The notes under the pieces: generated by a model
What the model saw: only the letters and a program-made list of their open reading frames with translations
What the model was told of the DNA's origin: nothing
Database searches by the model: none
Source of the DNA: Flavimobilis sp052324925
GTDB taxonomy: Bacteria > Actinomycetota > Actinomycetes > Actinomycetales > Cellulomonadaceae
Length of the DNA stretch: 64,000 bases
Direction: 5' to 3' (one strand)
Assembly (NCBI GenBank): GCA_052324925.1
Contig: JBQPRE010000002.1
Translations under genes and position numbers: made by a program
Shown here: positions 45,192 to 52,711 of the stretch, piece after piece
Layout of the letters: each line of letters starts with the position of its first letter
Numbering within the stretch: the first letter of the stretch is position 1

Positions 45192-45575
45192 GGCCGAGCG
45201 TGCCGATGTGGGCCGGCGGGCGGAGGGGCCGCGCGCCGGAGGGGGTGGAGGGGCGTAGGATCTGTTCGTCCGGGGCTGCAGCAGACGTCGATCACGACGC
45301 AGCCCGTGGACGGAGCGAGACGCGTCTGCTGACGTAGGGGTGGTCTCGCACGGTAGATGCCTGTGCGCTGTGCGGCCTCGCGAGCGCCCCGTCCTGGGTG
45401 TGCACCCTGCCGACCGTGCTGTGCGGCCGTGAGTGCAGCCCCCGTTGCGGGTGCGTGCCCTGCTGGCTGCGCCGTGCTGTCGTGCGTGCGGCCGCAAGGG
45501 GACCGGCCGCTCGGTGCACGCAGCGTGCAGGAGTGCGTCGAGCCCGTATCTCTGGTGACGAACGAAGGAAGTGCT
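45192..45575 (+). other. 384-bp structured spacer before the SNF2-type helicase gene
   Basis: It holds a TAGGAT -10-like hexamer at 45256-45261, an inverted repeat CAGCAGACG / CGTCTGCTG (45279-45287, 45323-45331), imperfect CTGTGCGGCC direct repeats, and a 15-base palindrome at 45516-45530 (TGCACGC / GCGTGCA). From an ATG at 45357 the frame is open into the helicase gene and would encode a cysteine-rich 73-residue extension, but the strong Shine-Dalgarno sequence lies before 45576. Confidence 0.5.
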
Positions 45576-47747
45576 GTGGCACGAGCAGGCGGCAACCGGT
45601 CTGGACGTCCCCGCGGGGGTTCGGGCGGTCCGAATGGTTCGGGTGGGAAGCGTCGACGTGACGGTGACCGGGGCCTCGCCGAGATTCTCGCGGGGGTCTC
45701 CCGTGAGATCGGTGACGCGGTGCGCACGGCTCCGGCCCAGCCGGCGGTGCGCACGAAGTTCCAGGTCGTCGCGCTCCTCGTCCGGCGCGAGCGTGCGCGT
45801 GTCCAGGCCGACGAGTCGTTGAGCGCCGCGAAGCGCGCGAACGAGCTCAAGCGTCTCGACGGTGTGGCGACGTCCCTCGCGCGGATCGCCGCGCGGGACA
45901 CCTCGCTGCTCACTCTCCTCGCGGAGGATGCGCGCGTGTCGGCGGCTGCGCGCACGTACACCGCGACAGTGCTGAGGGCCGCTGGCATCGAACCTCCCGA
46001 GGAGGTCGTGGAGCCTGAGCCCGAGGTCGTCGTCGAGGCGGTCGCGCCGCACCGTGTCGTGCCGCAGTCGGCCGTCGCCCGGCGTCGCGCGAACCCGTTC
46101 CTCGCCCCGGACTTCGAGGCGGTCGCCGAGCGTCAGGCGGCGCGCCCGCGCCGTCTAGCCGGCTGGGAGCTCCTCGAGCCGCTGTTCCGGTCGTTCGAGG
46201 TCGCAGGCACGGGCGAGATCGCGTGCATGGCCCTGCCGGACGGGTCGGGTGCGAGCGCGCCGTCCGGACGTCGGCTCATGCGCCACCAGGCGCAGGTCGT
46301 GCACGCGGCCGCTAAGGGCCATCGGACCTTCCTTCTCGCGGACGAGCCGGGGCTGGGCAAGACCGCCCAAGCGCTCCTCGCCGCCCAGGCTGCAGGAGCA
46401 TTCCCGCTGCTCGTCGTCGTCCCGAACGTCGTCAAGACGAACTGGGCGCACGAGGCGCAGCTGTGGGTCCCTCACAGGCGCGTCACGGTCATCCACGGCG
46501 ACGGCGACGGTGAGGGTGGCAGCGGGAGGGTCGACGCGTTCGCCGACATCTTCGTCGTCAACTACGAGATCCTCGACCGGCACGTCGGCTGGCTCGGGGA
46601 GCTCGGCTTCCGCGGGATGGTGGTCGACGAGGCGCACTTCATCAAGAACAGGTCCTCGCAGCGCTCGCGCAACGTCCTCACGCTCGCCGAGCGCATCCGG
46701 GAGCGGACGGCGAAGCCGTTGCTCGTCGCGCTCACGGGCACGCCTCTCATCAACTCGGTCGAGGACTTCCGCGCGATCTGGCAGTTCCTCGGCTGGATCG
46801 ACGAGAAGCTGCCGGTCGGAGGCCTCATGACGGCGCTCGAGGAGACGGGCCTCAGCCCGGCCGACCACGGGTTCTACGCGGCCGCGCGCCGGGCGGTCGT
46901 CGACATGGGCATCGTGCGGCGGCGTAAGGCGGACGTGCTCACGGACTTCCCTGCACGTCGGGTCGCGGACCTCCCCGTGGAGATCGACGGCGCGCTGGGT
47001 CGTTCGATCCGCGCGTCGGAGGAGGCGCTCGCCCGACGCATGGTCGAGCGTTACTCGATGGCGATCGCGCACCGGCCGGTCGAGGTCGTCGACGGCGTGG
47101 ATCTCGTTCTCGCGCGTCGCGTCGCGGCGACCGAGCTCAAGGACTCCACGTCGAAGGCCACGGGCGAGAACATCTTCACGATGGTGCGTCGGCTCGGGCA
47201 GGCCAAGGCAGGTCTCGCTGCCGACTACACGGCGCAGCTCGCGCGCAGCGTCGGCAAGGTCGTGTTCTTCGCCAAGCATGTCGACGTCATGGACCAGGCC
47301 GAGCAGGCCTTCACAGATCGGGGCATCCCGTTCGTCTCGATCCGGGGTGACCAGAGCGCCCGGGCCCGGGCGCAGGCCATCACGGCGTTCACCGAGGACG
47401 ACGAGGTGCAGGTGGTCGTGTGTTCGCTCATGGCTGCGGGCGTCGGGCTCAATCTTCAGGCCGCGTCGAACCTCGTGCTGGCGGAGCTCCCGTGGACGGA
47501 CGCGGAGCAGACTCAGGCGATCGATCGCGTCCACCGCATCGGTCAGGACGAGCCCGTCACCGCATGGCGGGTGGTCGCGGCGCAGACGATCGACACGAAG
47601 ATCGCCGAGCTCATCGACGCGAAGTCGGGGCTTGCGGCGAGGGCTCTCGACGGTGCCGACGTTGACGACGAGTCGTCCTCGACGGACATCCAGCTCGAGG
47701 CGCTCGTCGCGCTGCTCGTCGGGGCGCTCGAGGACGAGGCGTCCTGA
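45576..47747 (+). CDS. SNF2/DEAD-like helicase, 723 aa
   Basis: This is a SWI2/SNF2-type double-stranded DNA translocase. A Gly/Arg-rich start and a helical ~190-residue region of unknown role precede the motor. Motifs: LMRHQAQVVHAA (Q-like), I FLLADEPGLGKTAQALL, Ia VVPNVVKTNW, II MVVDEAHFIKN, III ALTGTPLINS, IV KVVFFAKHVDV, V VVVCSLMAAGVGLNLQAAS and VI QAIDRVHRIGQDEPV. GTG 45576 is preceded by AAGGAA. It stands in the nudC-mycoredoxin interval of the conserved actinobacterial block. The target is unknown. Confidence 0.9.
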   Translation: MARAGGNRSGRPRGGSGGPNGSGGKRRRDGDRGLAEILAGVSREIGDAVRTAPAQPAVRTKFQVVALLVRRERARVQADESLSAAKRANELKRLDGVATSLARIAARDTSLLTLLAEDARVSAAARTYTATVLRAAGIEPPEEVVEPEPEVVVEAVAPHRVVPQSAVARRRANPFLAPDFEAVAERQAARPRRLAGWELLEPLFRSFEVAGTGEIACMALPDGSGASAPSGRRLMRHQAQVVHAAAKGHRTFLLADEPGLGKTAQALLAAQAAGAFPLLVVVPNVVKTNWAHEAQLWVPHRRVTVIHGDGDGEGGSGRVDAFADIFVVNYEILDRHVGWLGELGFRGMVVDEAHFIKNRSSQRSRNVLTLAERIRERTAKPLLVALTGTPLINSVEDFRAIWQFLGWIDEKLPVGGLMTALEETGLSPADHGFYAAARRAVVDMGIVRRRKADVLTDFPARRVADLPVEIDGALGRSIRASEEALARRMVERYSMAIAHRPVEVVDGVDLVLARRVAATELKDSTSKATGENIFTMVRRLGQAKAGLAADYTAQLARSVGKVVFFAKHVDVMDQAEQAFTDRGIPFVSIRGDQSARARAQAITAFTEDDEVQVVVCSLMAAGVGLNLQAASNLVLAELPWTDAEQTQAIDRVHRIGQDEPVTAWRVVAAQTIDTKIAELIDAKSGLAARALDGADVDDESSSTDIQLEALVALLVGALEDEAS

Positions 47748-47873
47748 CGTCGTCGTGCGTCCCGGCGGGCCGCAGGGAATGCCTGGAGGCGCGGGATCGT
47801 TATCCTGCGGCAGGGCCTCCCGGCCCGCTCCTGTACCCGACGCCTAGGCGTCCCACGCTCCTGGAGGAGAACC

Positions 47874-48140
47874 GTGACCATCGCTGCTCCGCACGTTCCT
47901 GAGGCCGGGTCTGTCGTCATGTACTCGACGACCTGGTGCGGCTACTGCCAGCGTCTGAAGTCTCAGCTCGACTCGGCGGGCATCGGCTACACCGAGGTGA
48001 ACATCGAGGAGGTGCCCGGGACGACGGACTATGTTGCGTCGGTCAACGGCGGGGACTGGGTCGTGCCGACCGTCGTGTTCCCTGACGGCACCGCAGCGAC
48101 GAACCCGTCGCTCGCGCAGGTCAAGGCGCGTCTGGTCTGA
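47874..48140 (+). CDS. Mycoredoxin / glutaredoxin-like protein, 88 aa
   Basis: This thioredoxin-fold protein reduces mixed disulfides with the actinobacterial thiol mycothiol. The active site is WCGYC (Cys22, Cys25); the cis-proline lies in WVVPTVVFPDG. The length and the CGYC motif match Mrx1 (Rv3198A). GGAGGAG lies directly upstream of the GTG start. TATCCT at 47801-47806 is a possible -10 element. Confidence 0.93.
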   Translation: MTIAAPHVPEAGSVVMYSTTWCGYCQRLKSQLDSAGIGYTEVNIEEVPGTTDYVASVNGGDWVVPTVVFPDGTAATNPSLAQVKARLV

Positions 48141-48150
48141 GTGTTCGTTC

Positions 48151-48186
48151 GAGGCCCGTGCTGTCCCCAGGGACGGCACGGGCCTT
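48151..48186 (+). terminator. Terminator after the mycoredoxin gene
   Basis: AGGCCCGTGC / GCACGGGCCT with GTCCC / GGGAC inside forms a stem of about 15 bp with one T-G pair, followed by TTCGTCGTC. Confidence 0.8.
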
Positions 48187-48219
48187 CGTCGTCCCGAGGT
48201 TCGCGACCCCGTGCCGTGG

Positions 48220-50232
48220 ATGTCCGTGGCTGCTGGGATGATCGACCTGATGACTCCCGACGAGATCCTTGACGCCCTCGACCCTGACCAGCGCGCTGTC
48301 GCTCAGGTGGTCCACGGGCCCGTCGTCGTGCTCGCTGGCGCAGGCACGGGCAAGACGCGCGCCATCACCCATCGCATCGCCTACGGCGTGCGTGCTGGGT
48401 ATTACCCGGCGTCGTCGGTCCTCGCAGTGACGTTCACCGCGCGCGCCGCCGGAGAGATGCGCTCGCGGCTGCGTGCGCTCGGCGTCGGCGGTGTCCAGGC
48501 GCGCACGTTCCACGCGGCGGCGCTCCGGCAGGTCGGCTACTTCTGGCCGAAGATCGTGGGCGGGGCCCCGCCCCGCATCGTCGAGCAGAAGGCCCAGATC
48601 GTCGCGCACGCGGCGACCGCGCTCGGCATCTCAGTCGACCGGCTCGCGGTGCGTGACCTTGCTTCGGAGATCGAGTGGGCGAAGGTCTCGCTCGTCCCCT
48701 CTGACGGCTACGAGGCGGCCGTGACCGCGTTGCGCCGCGAACCTCCTGCGGGCCTCGAGGCGCAGACGGTCGCGCGGCTCCTGCGCGCCTATGAGGACAC
48801 GAAGAACAACCGCGCCCTCATGGATTTCGAGGACGTCCTGCTCTACCTCGCCGACATGATCGGCTCGCACTCGTCCGTCTCGAACGAGATCCGGCAGCAG
48901 TACCGGCGCTTCGTCGTCGACGAGTACCAGGACGTCTCGCCGCTCCAGCAGCTCGTCCTCGACCAGTGGATGGGGCCGCGCCGCGACTTGTGCGTCGTCG
49001 GTGACCCCTCGCAGACGATCTACTCGTTCACGGGTGCGACCCCGCGCCACCTACTCGAGTTCCGCAAGCGCTTCCCGGACGCGACCGAGGTCCGCCTCGT
49101 CCGCGACTACCGCTCCACGCCCCAGGTCGTCGGTGCGGCCAACGCCCTGCTCGCTGACCCGCGCGCTCGCACCTACGCGGGGCTTGAGCTCGTCGCCCAG
49201 CGGCCCGCCGGGCCGCCCGTGGGGCGATCCATGCACGACGACGACGAGGCCGAGGCCGCGTTCGTCGCAGGCCGTGCCGCGCGGCTCATCGCGGCCGGAA
49301 CGCCCGCGAGCGAGATCGCGGTGCTCTTCCGCACGAACGCCCAGTCGGCGGTCCTGGAAAACGCGTTCGCCGACGCAGGCGTGGCGTACCTGGTGCGTGG
49401 CGGCGAGCGGTTCTTCCAGCGCAAGGACGTCCGCGACGCTCTCGTCCTGCTGCGCGGGGCGGCGCGTGCCGCCGATCCTGAGATGTCGCTCGGTGACGCC
49501 GTCCGTGATGTCTTGCTCAACGCGGGCTGGGCGCCTGCAGCCCCCGCCGCCCGCGGTGCCGTGCGTGAACGGTGGGAAGCCATGCAGGCGCTCGTGGCGC
49601 TCGCCGACGACCTCGCGGGGCGTGACGGAGCGGACATCCGCATGCTCGTCGCAGAGCTCGACGAACGCGCCGCCGCCCAGCACGCTCCCACGGTCGAGGG
49701 TGTGACGCTCGCGTCCCTGCACGCTGCGAAGGGCCTCGAGTGGGACGCCGTCTTCCTCGTCGGTCTCAGCGAGGGGCTCATGCCGATCTCCCTCGCGACT
49801 GACCCGGCGGCGATCGCCGAGGAGAAGCGCCTTCTCTACGTCGGCATCACGCGCGCCCGCGAGCATCTCCACCTGTCGTGGGCGCGGTCACGGAGCGGGT
49901 CTGGTCGTGCGTCGCGCACCCGTTCGCGCTTCCTCGAGCACCTGGGCACCGACGGCGGGCCGCGCCGCCGCGGCGTGGTCGAGCACGACCGCAGCGAGGG
50001 ACCCGACCCCGTGCTCCTCGATGCTCTCCAGCGGTGGCGGGACGCACGTGCGGAAGACATCGGCCGGCCCGTGCACGTCGTCGTCACGGACGTCACCCTC
50101 AACGAGATCGCGACCTTGCGGCCCAGCACGCTCGACGATCTCGCGACGATCCGCGGGCTTGGGGCAGATCGGCTCGAACGCTACTCAGACGACCTCCTCA
50201 GGGTCCTGTCCGCGCATCGCACCCGACCCTGA
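48220..50232 (+). CDS. uvrD2: UvrD2-type DNA helicase with HRDC domain, 670 aa
   Basis: This is a superfamily I helicase: Q motif LDPDQRAVAQ, Walker A LAGAGTGKTRA, TFTARAAGEMRSRL, motif II VDEYQDVSPLQQ, VVGDPSQTIYSFTGA, VTLASLHAAKGLEWDAV and YVGITRAREHLHLSW. A C-terminal HRDC-like domain (about 600-670; LLDALQRWRDARAEDIGRP and LRPSTLDDLATIRGLGADRLERY) follows. The tetracysteine zinc motif reported between the motor and HRDC in M. tuberculosis UvrD2 is absent: no cysteine occurs in that linker. Starts at ATG 48220 or 48238 are both possible. Confidence 0.92.
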   Translation: MSVAAGMIDLMTPDEILDALDPDQRAVAQVVHGPVVVLAGAGTGKTRAITHRIAYGVRAGYYPASSVLAVTFTARAAGEMRSRLRALGVGGVQARTFHAAALRQVGYFWPKIVGGAPPRIVEQKAQIVAHAATALGISVDRLAVRDLASEIEWAKVSLVPSDGYEAAVTALRREPPAGLEAQTVARLLRAYEDTKNNRALMDFEDVLLYLADMIGSHSSVSNEIRQQYRRFVVDEYQDVSPLQQLVLDQWMGPRRDLCVVGDPSQTIYSFTGATPRHLLEFRKRFPDATEVRLVRDYRSTPQVVGAANALLADPRARTYAGLELVAQRPAGPPVGRSMHDDDEAEAAFVAGRAARLIAAGTPASEIAVLFRTNAQSAVLENAFADAGVAYLVRGGERFFQRKDVRDALVLLRGAARAADPEMSLGDAVRDVLLNAGWAPAAPAARGAVRERWEAMQALVALADDLAGRDGADIRMLVAELDERAAAQHAPTVEGVTLASLHAAKGLEWDAVFLVGLSEGLMPISLATDPAAIAEEKRLLYVGITRAREHLHLSWARSRSGSGRASRTRSRFLEHLGTDGGPRRRGVVEHDRSEGPDPVLLDALQRWRDARAEDIGRPVHVVVTDVTLNEIATLRPSTLDDLATIRGLGADRLERYSDDLLRVLSAHRTRP

Positions 50233-50263
50233 GGTCACGAACAGGTCACGATCGCGACCGTCG

Positions 50264-50306
50264 TTCATTAATGAATTGGCCACGCGAGGAGCGGTCGGTC
50301 TACGGT
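50264..50306 (+). promoter_or_regulatory. whiB7 promoter with AT-rich palindrome
   Basis: A perfect 12-base palindrome TTCATTAATGAA (50264-50275) directly precedes TTGGCC (50276-50281, -35). TACGGT at 50301-50306 is the -10, with a 19-bp spacer. WhiB7 is known to bind AT-rich DNA immediately upstream of the -35 with its AT-hook, so this is a likely autoregulatory site. Confidence 0.65.
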
Positions 50307-50376
50307 GGACAAGTTCCTGACGGAGAGCCCACGACGCCGAGCGTCGCAGGCCGAGAAGAGAGAGGGGTGAGCACGC

Positions 50377-50523
50377 ATGAAGACCATCACGACTACGGCG
50401 ATCTCGATCGTCGCGCAGGGAATGACTCCCAGCCGTCGTCCGCGTGCCCACCTCGCCGGAGCACACCGTCTGCTCCCCGGCGCAGTGCATCACTCGCCTC
50501 AGATGACCAGGTATGACGTCTGA
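50377..50523 (+). CDS. Putative regulatory upstream ORF of whiB7, 48 codons
   Basis: The ATG is nine bases after AGGGG and the reading frame runs to TGA at 50521-50523. The peptide begins MKTITTTAISIVAQG and has no recognisable domain. Its stop codon lies inside the left arm of the downstream hairpin, so a terminating or stalled ribosome would block hairpin formation. In mycobacteria and Streptomyces, translation of such leaders controls whiB7/wblC; the role here is inferred. A competing frame from GTG 50367 ends at 50516. Confidence 0.5.
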   Translation: MKTITTTAISIVAQGMTPSRRPRAHLAGAHRLLPGAVHHSPQMTRYDV

Positions 50524-50538
50524 CGCTTTGCGCGTCAG
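50520..50538 (+). terminator. Candidate attenuator hairpin in the whiB7 leader
   Basis: CTGACGC / GCGTCAG forms a perfect 7-bp stem with a TTTGC loop. No T-tract follows. A second small stem CCGCC / GGCGG lies at 50554-50568. Between it and the whiB7 start no other feature was seen. Confidence 0.5.
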
Positions 50539-50683
50539 CCCCTGATCATCAACCCGCCCGCTCGGCGGATCACTCACACGTTCGACCTTCTGGGATGCTC
50601 CGGCACTCCCGTCGACCCCGTGAGCTGACCCGGCACGTGGCGCACCTTCTCTCTTGCACCACCTGGAACACCCGGAGGCCACC

Positions 50684-51097
50684 ATGCGGCCCAGCATGCT
50701 TCTTGCACCATCCATCCAGCGCGACGACCTCGCTGTCGCACCCGTGTCGCGTCCCGCTCCTGCGGGCCTCACCCCAGCGAGGCCCGTGCAGCCCACCCCC
50801 GCGACCGCAACCCGCGAGGAACGCGCAGAGTTCGACGCACTCCTCGCCGCGGTCGTCCCGTGCCGGACCGAAGACCCCGAGCTCTGGTTTGCCGAGCACA
50901 CCGCCGACGTCGAACGCGCCAAGGAGCTCTGCCGCGGCTGCCCGCTCGCCGCGGGCTGCCTCGACGGAGCTCTCGAACGCCGTGAGCCCTGGGGCGTCTG
51001 GGGCGGCGAGGTCTTCGTCGACGGCAGGATCGTCGCCGTCAAGCGAGGGCGCGGTCGCCCCCGCAAGGTGCGTCCCGACGAGGCGCGCGTCGCATGA
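50684..51097 (+). CDS. whiB7: WhiB7-type iron-sulfur transcription regulator, 137 aa
   Basis: WhiB7 activates intrinsic resistance to ribosome-targeting antibiotics together with the principal sigma factor. Four cysteines (60, 83, 86, 92; PC, CRGCPLAAGC) hold the 4Fe-4S cluster, followed by the EPWGVWGGE turn that contacts sigma. The C-terminal AT-hook KRGRGRPRK is the mark of WhiB7 among WhiB proteins. GGAGG lies seven bases before the ATG. The first ~40 residues are a Pro/Ala-rich extension. It has a 380-nt leader with an upstream ORF and hairpin. Confidence 0.95.
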   Translation: MRPSMLLAPSIQRDDLAVAPVSRPAPAGLTPARPVQPTPATATREERAEFDALLAAVVPCRTEDPELWFAEHTADVERAKELCRGCPLAAGCLDGALERREPWGVWGGEVFVDGRIVAVKRGRGRPRKVRPDEARVA

Positions 51098-51177
51098 GAC
51101 GCGACACCCGCCCCAGGGATGCGCAGGTCACGACATGACCGCCACCCGCCCAGCGCCACGCTGGGACGCAGCACCGC

Positions 51178-51212
51178 AGGCCGGTGCACCCGCCGCGCGG
51201 GTGCGCCGGCCT
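51178..51212. terminator. Bidirectional terminator between whiB7 and the ThiF-like gene
   Basis: AGGCCGG-T-GCACCCG pairs with CGGGTGC-G-CCGGCCT (one T-G pair), followed by TTCGG. Confidence 0.85.
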
Positions 51213-51230
51213 TCGGCGTTCTGAGGGACG

Positions 51231-52073
51231 CTACAACGAGCCGCACCCGCAGGCCGGGTGCACGGGCCAGTACTCGCTCGTGTGCTCGAGGCTCGGCGAG
51301 ACCAACGACGTCGATCGAGCCAGCCGCGACAGCGACCCGCGCGGATCGATGAGCTCGAGCGTGCGCGCTGCCGCGAGACCCGCGCCGGCAACAGCGAGAA
51401 CAGGATCTTCGGCCCCGTGCCCCACGTGCCGGCCGCGTGCGGGCGGCACGTGCTCGTCTGCCCGGTGCAGGTCGACGCACCGCAGACAGGCGGTCTGACC
51501 GGGAATGACGCCCGGCCCCACCTCGAGCCGACCAGGCCACCACGTGACGACGAGGTGCGGCACTCCCTGGGCGACGAGCCGCCACATGCATGCCGGGTCG
51601 ATCTGTTCGTGCGTCACGATGACCGCAGCGGTGAGGGTTCCGGGATCATGCCCGTCGAGCACCCCGGGTGACAGCGTGGTCCGCGTCGCGGGAGAGTCGG
51701 CGAGAACGGAGGCGGCAGCCCGCGGTCGGGGCATCCCGACGTCCCCGATCCGGTACCCGCCGACACCGAGGTCGTCCGGGCCGACGACGGCTGCGTCGTC
51801 GACGACGAGGCGACGCACACCGACGGAGGCCAGAGTGCGGGCCAGCTGGACGCCGAGACGGCCGAGCCCCAGGATCCCGACGCTCGCGCTCATGACGTGC
51901 GAGCTGACCGCGTCGGTGGGGGCTGCGATGGATTCGGTCGTCGTGGCGTCGCGGGCTAGGAGGGGCACGGCGTCGTGCGCCGTCGCGGCGGGACGGGGGA
52001 GAGGACGCGTCTCGGTGGTCACGCGTTCGAGGATCGCAGCGGCCGCGGTGTCGTGGGAGTTGTCCACAGGCAC
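51231..52073 (-). CDS. ThiF/MoeB/HesA-like adenylyltransferase family protein, 280 aa
   Basis: The Rossmann ATP-binding core has VGILGLGRLGVQLARTLASVGV and VVDDAAVVGPDDLG; a CLRC motif and a C-terminal CGC could bind zinc as in E1-like enzymes. E1-type proteins activate ubiquitin-fold partners such as ThiS or MoaD by adenylation, but no such partner is encoded nearby and the usual downstream catalytic cysteine is not clear. The ~60-residue N-terminal extension lacks known motifs. The GTG start is 46 bp from the divergent metallopeptidase gene. Confidence 0.8.
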   Translation of the reverse strand: MPVDNSHDTAAAAILERVTTETRPLPRPAATAHDAVPLLARDATTTESIAAPTDAVSSHVMSASVGILGLGRLGVQLARTLASVGVRRLVVDDAAVVGPDDLGVGGYRIGDVGMPRPRAAASVLADSPATRTTLSPGVLDGHDPGTLTAAVIVTHEQIDPACMWRLVAQGVPHLVVTWWPGRLEVGPGVIPGQTACLRCVDLHRADEHVPPARGRHVGHGAEDPVLAVAGAGLAAARTLELIDPRGSLSRLARSTSLVSPSLEHTSEYWPVHPACGCGSL

Positions 52074-52107
52074 GGCGCGTGAGGTGCCGAACGCGCGCGG
52101 GTCACGG

Positions 52108-52113
52108 TACGGT
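52108..52113 (+). promoter_or_regulatory. -10 hexamer TACGGT, leaderless start for the metallopeptidase gene
   Basis: TACGGT ends 6 nt before the ATG at 52120. Confidence 0.5.
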
Positions 52114-52119
52114 CAAGTT

Positions 52120-52680
52120 ATGAGCGAGGGGGCTGCGTCGAACGTGAGCGCCGTTGAGGTGCGTCGCAGCCGTCGGCGTACCCGCACCGTGAGCGCCTAC
52201 CGTGAGGGCGGCCGCACGGTCGTCGCGATTCCCGCCCGCTTCACCCAGGCGCAGGAGCGCGAGTGGGTCGAGCGCATGCTTGAGCGGCTCGCTGTGAAGG
52301 AAGCCCGTCGGCGTCCGTCGGACGACCAGCTCCTCGCGCGCGCGACCGAGCTCTCTGCGCGGTACCTCGACGGTCTCGCGGTTCCGTCGAGCGTCACGTG
52401 GTCGGCGCACCAGGAGCGTCGCTGGGGCTCGTGCTCGGTCGACGACCGCACCATCCGCATCTCGACGCGCGTGCGTGGCTTGCCGTCGTGGGTCCTCGAC
52501 TACGTCCTCGTCCACGAGCTCGCGCACCTGCTGCAGGCGGGGCACGGTCCCGGGTTCTGGGAGCTTGTCGAGCGCTACCCGCGCACGGAGCGCGCCCGCG
52601 GCTTCCTCGAGGGCGTGGCCTTCACGCAGGACAGCGCCGGCGCAGAGGGCGACCCCGGAACAGGCGACCACGTCGACTGA
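52120..52680 (+). CDS. YgjP-like M48-family metallopeptidase, 186 aa
   Basis: This is a SprT/YgjP-type zinc metallopeptidase domain (DUF45). It begins with VEVRRSRRRTRTVSAYREGGRTVVAIP, continues WGSCSVDDRTIRISTRVRGLPSWVLDYVLVHELAHLLQAGHGPGFW: HELAH supplies two zinc histidines and the catalytic glutamate, and the third histidine is the HGPGFW residue. It has no signal peptide, so it is cytosolic. Its substrate is unknown. It lies in the conserved DNA-repair/stress block (near Rv3195/Rv3196). Confidence 0.9.
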   Translation: MSEGAASNVSAVEVRRSRRRTRTVSAYREGGRTVVAIPARFTQAQEREWVERMLERLAVKEARRRPSDDQLLARATELSARYLDGLAVPSSVTWSAHQERRWGSCSVDDRTIRISTRVRGLPSWVLDYVLVHELAHLLQAGHGPGFWELVERYPRTERARGFLEGVAFTQDSAGAEGDPGTGDHVD

Positions 52681-52711
52681 CGCGGTCGCCTGGCCCTGGC
52701 CCGGCGCCGGC

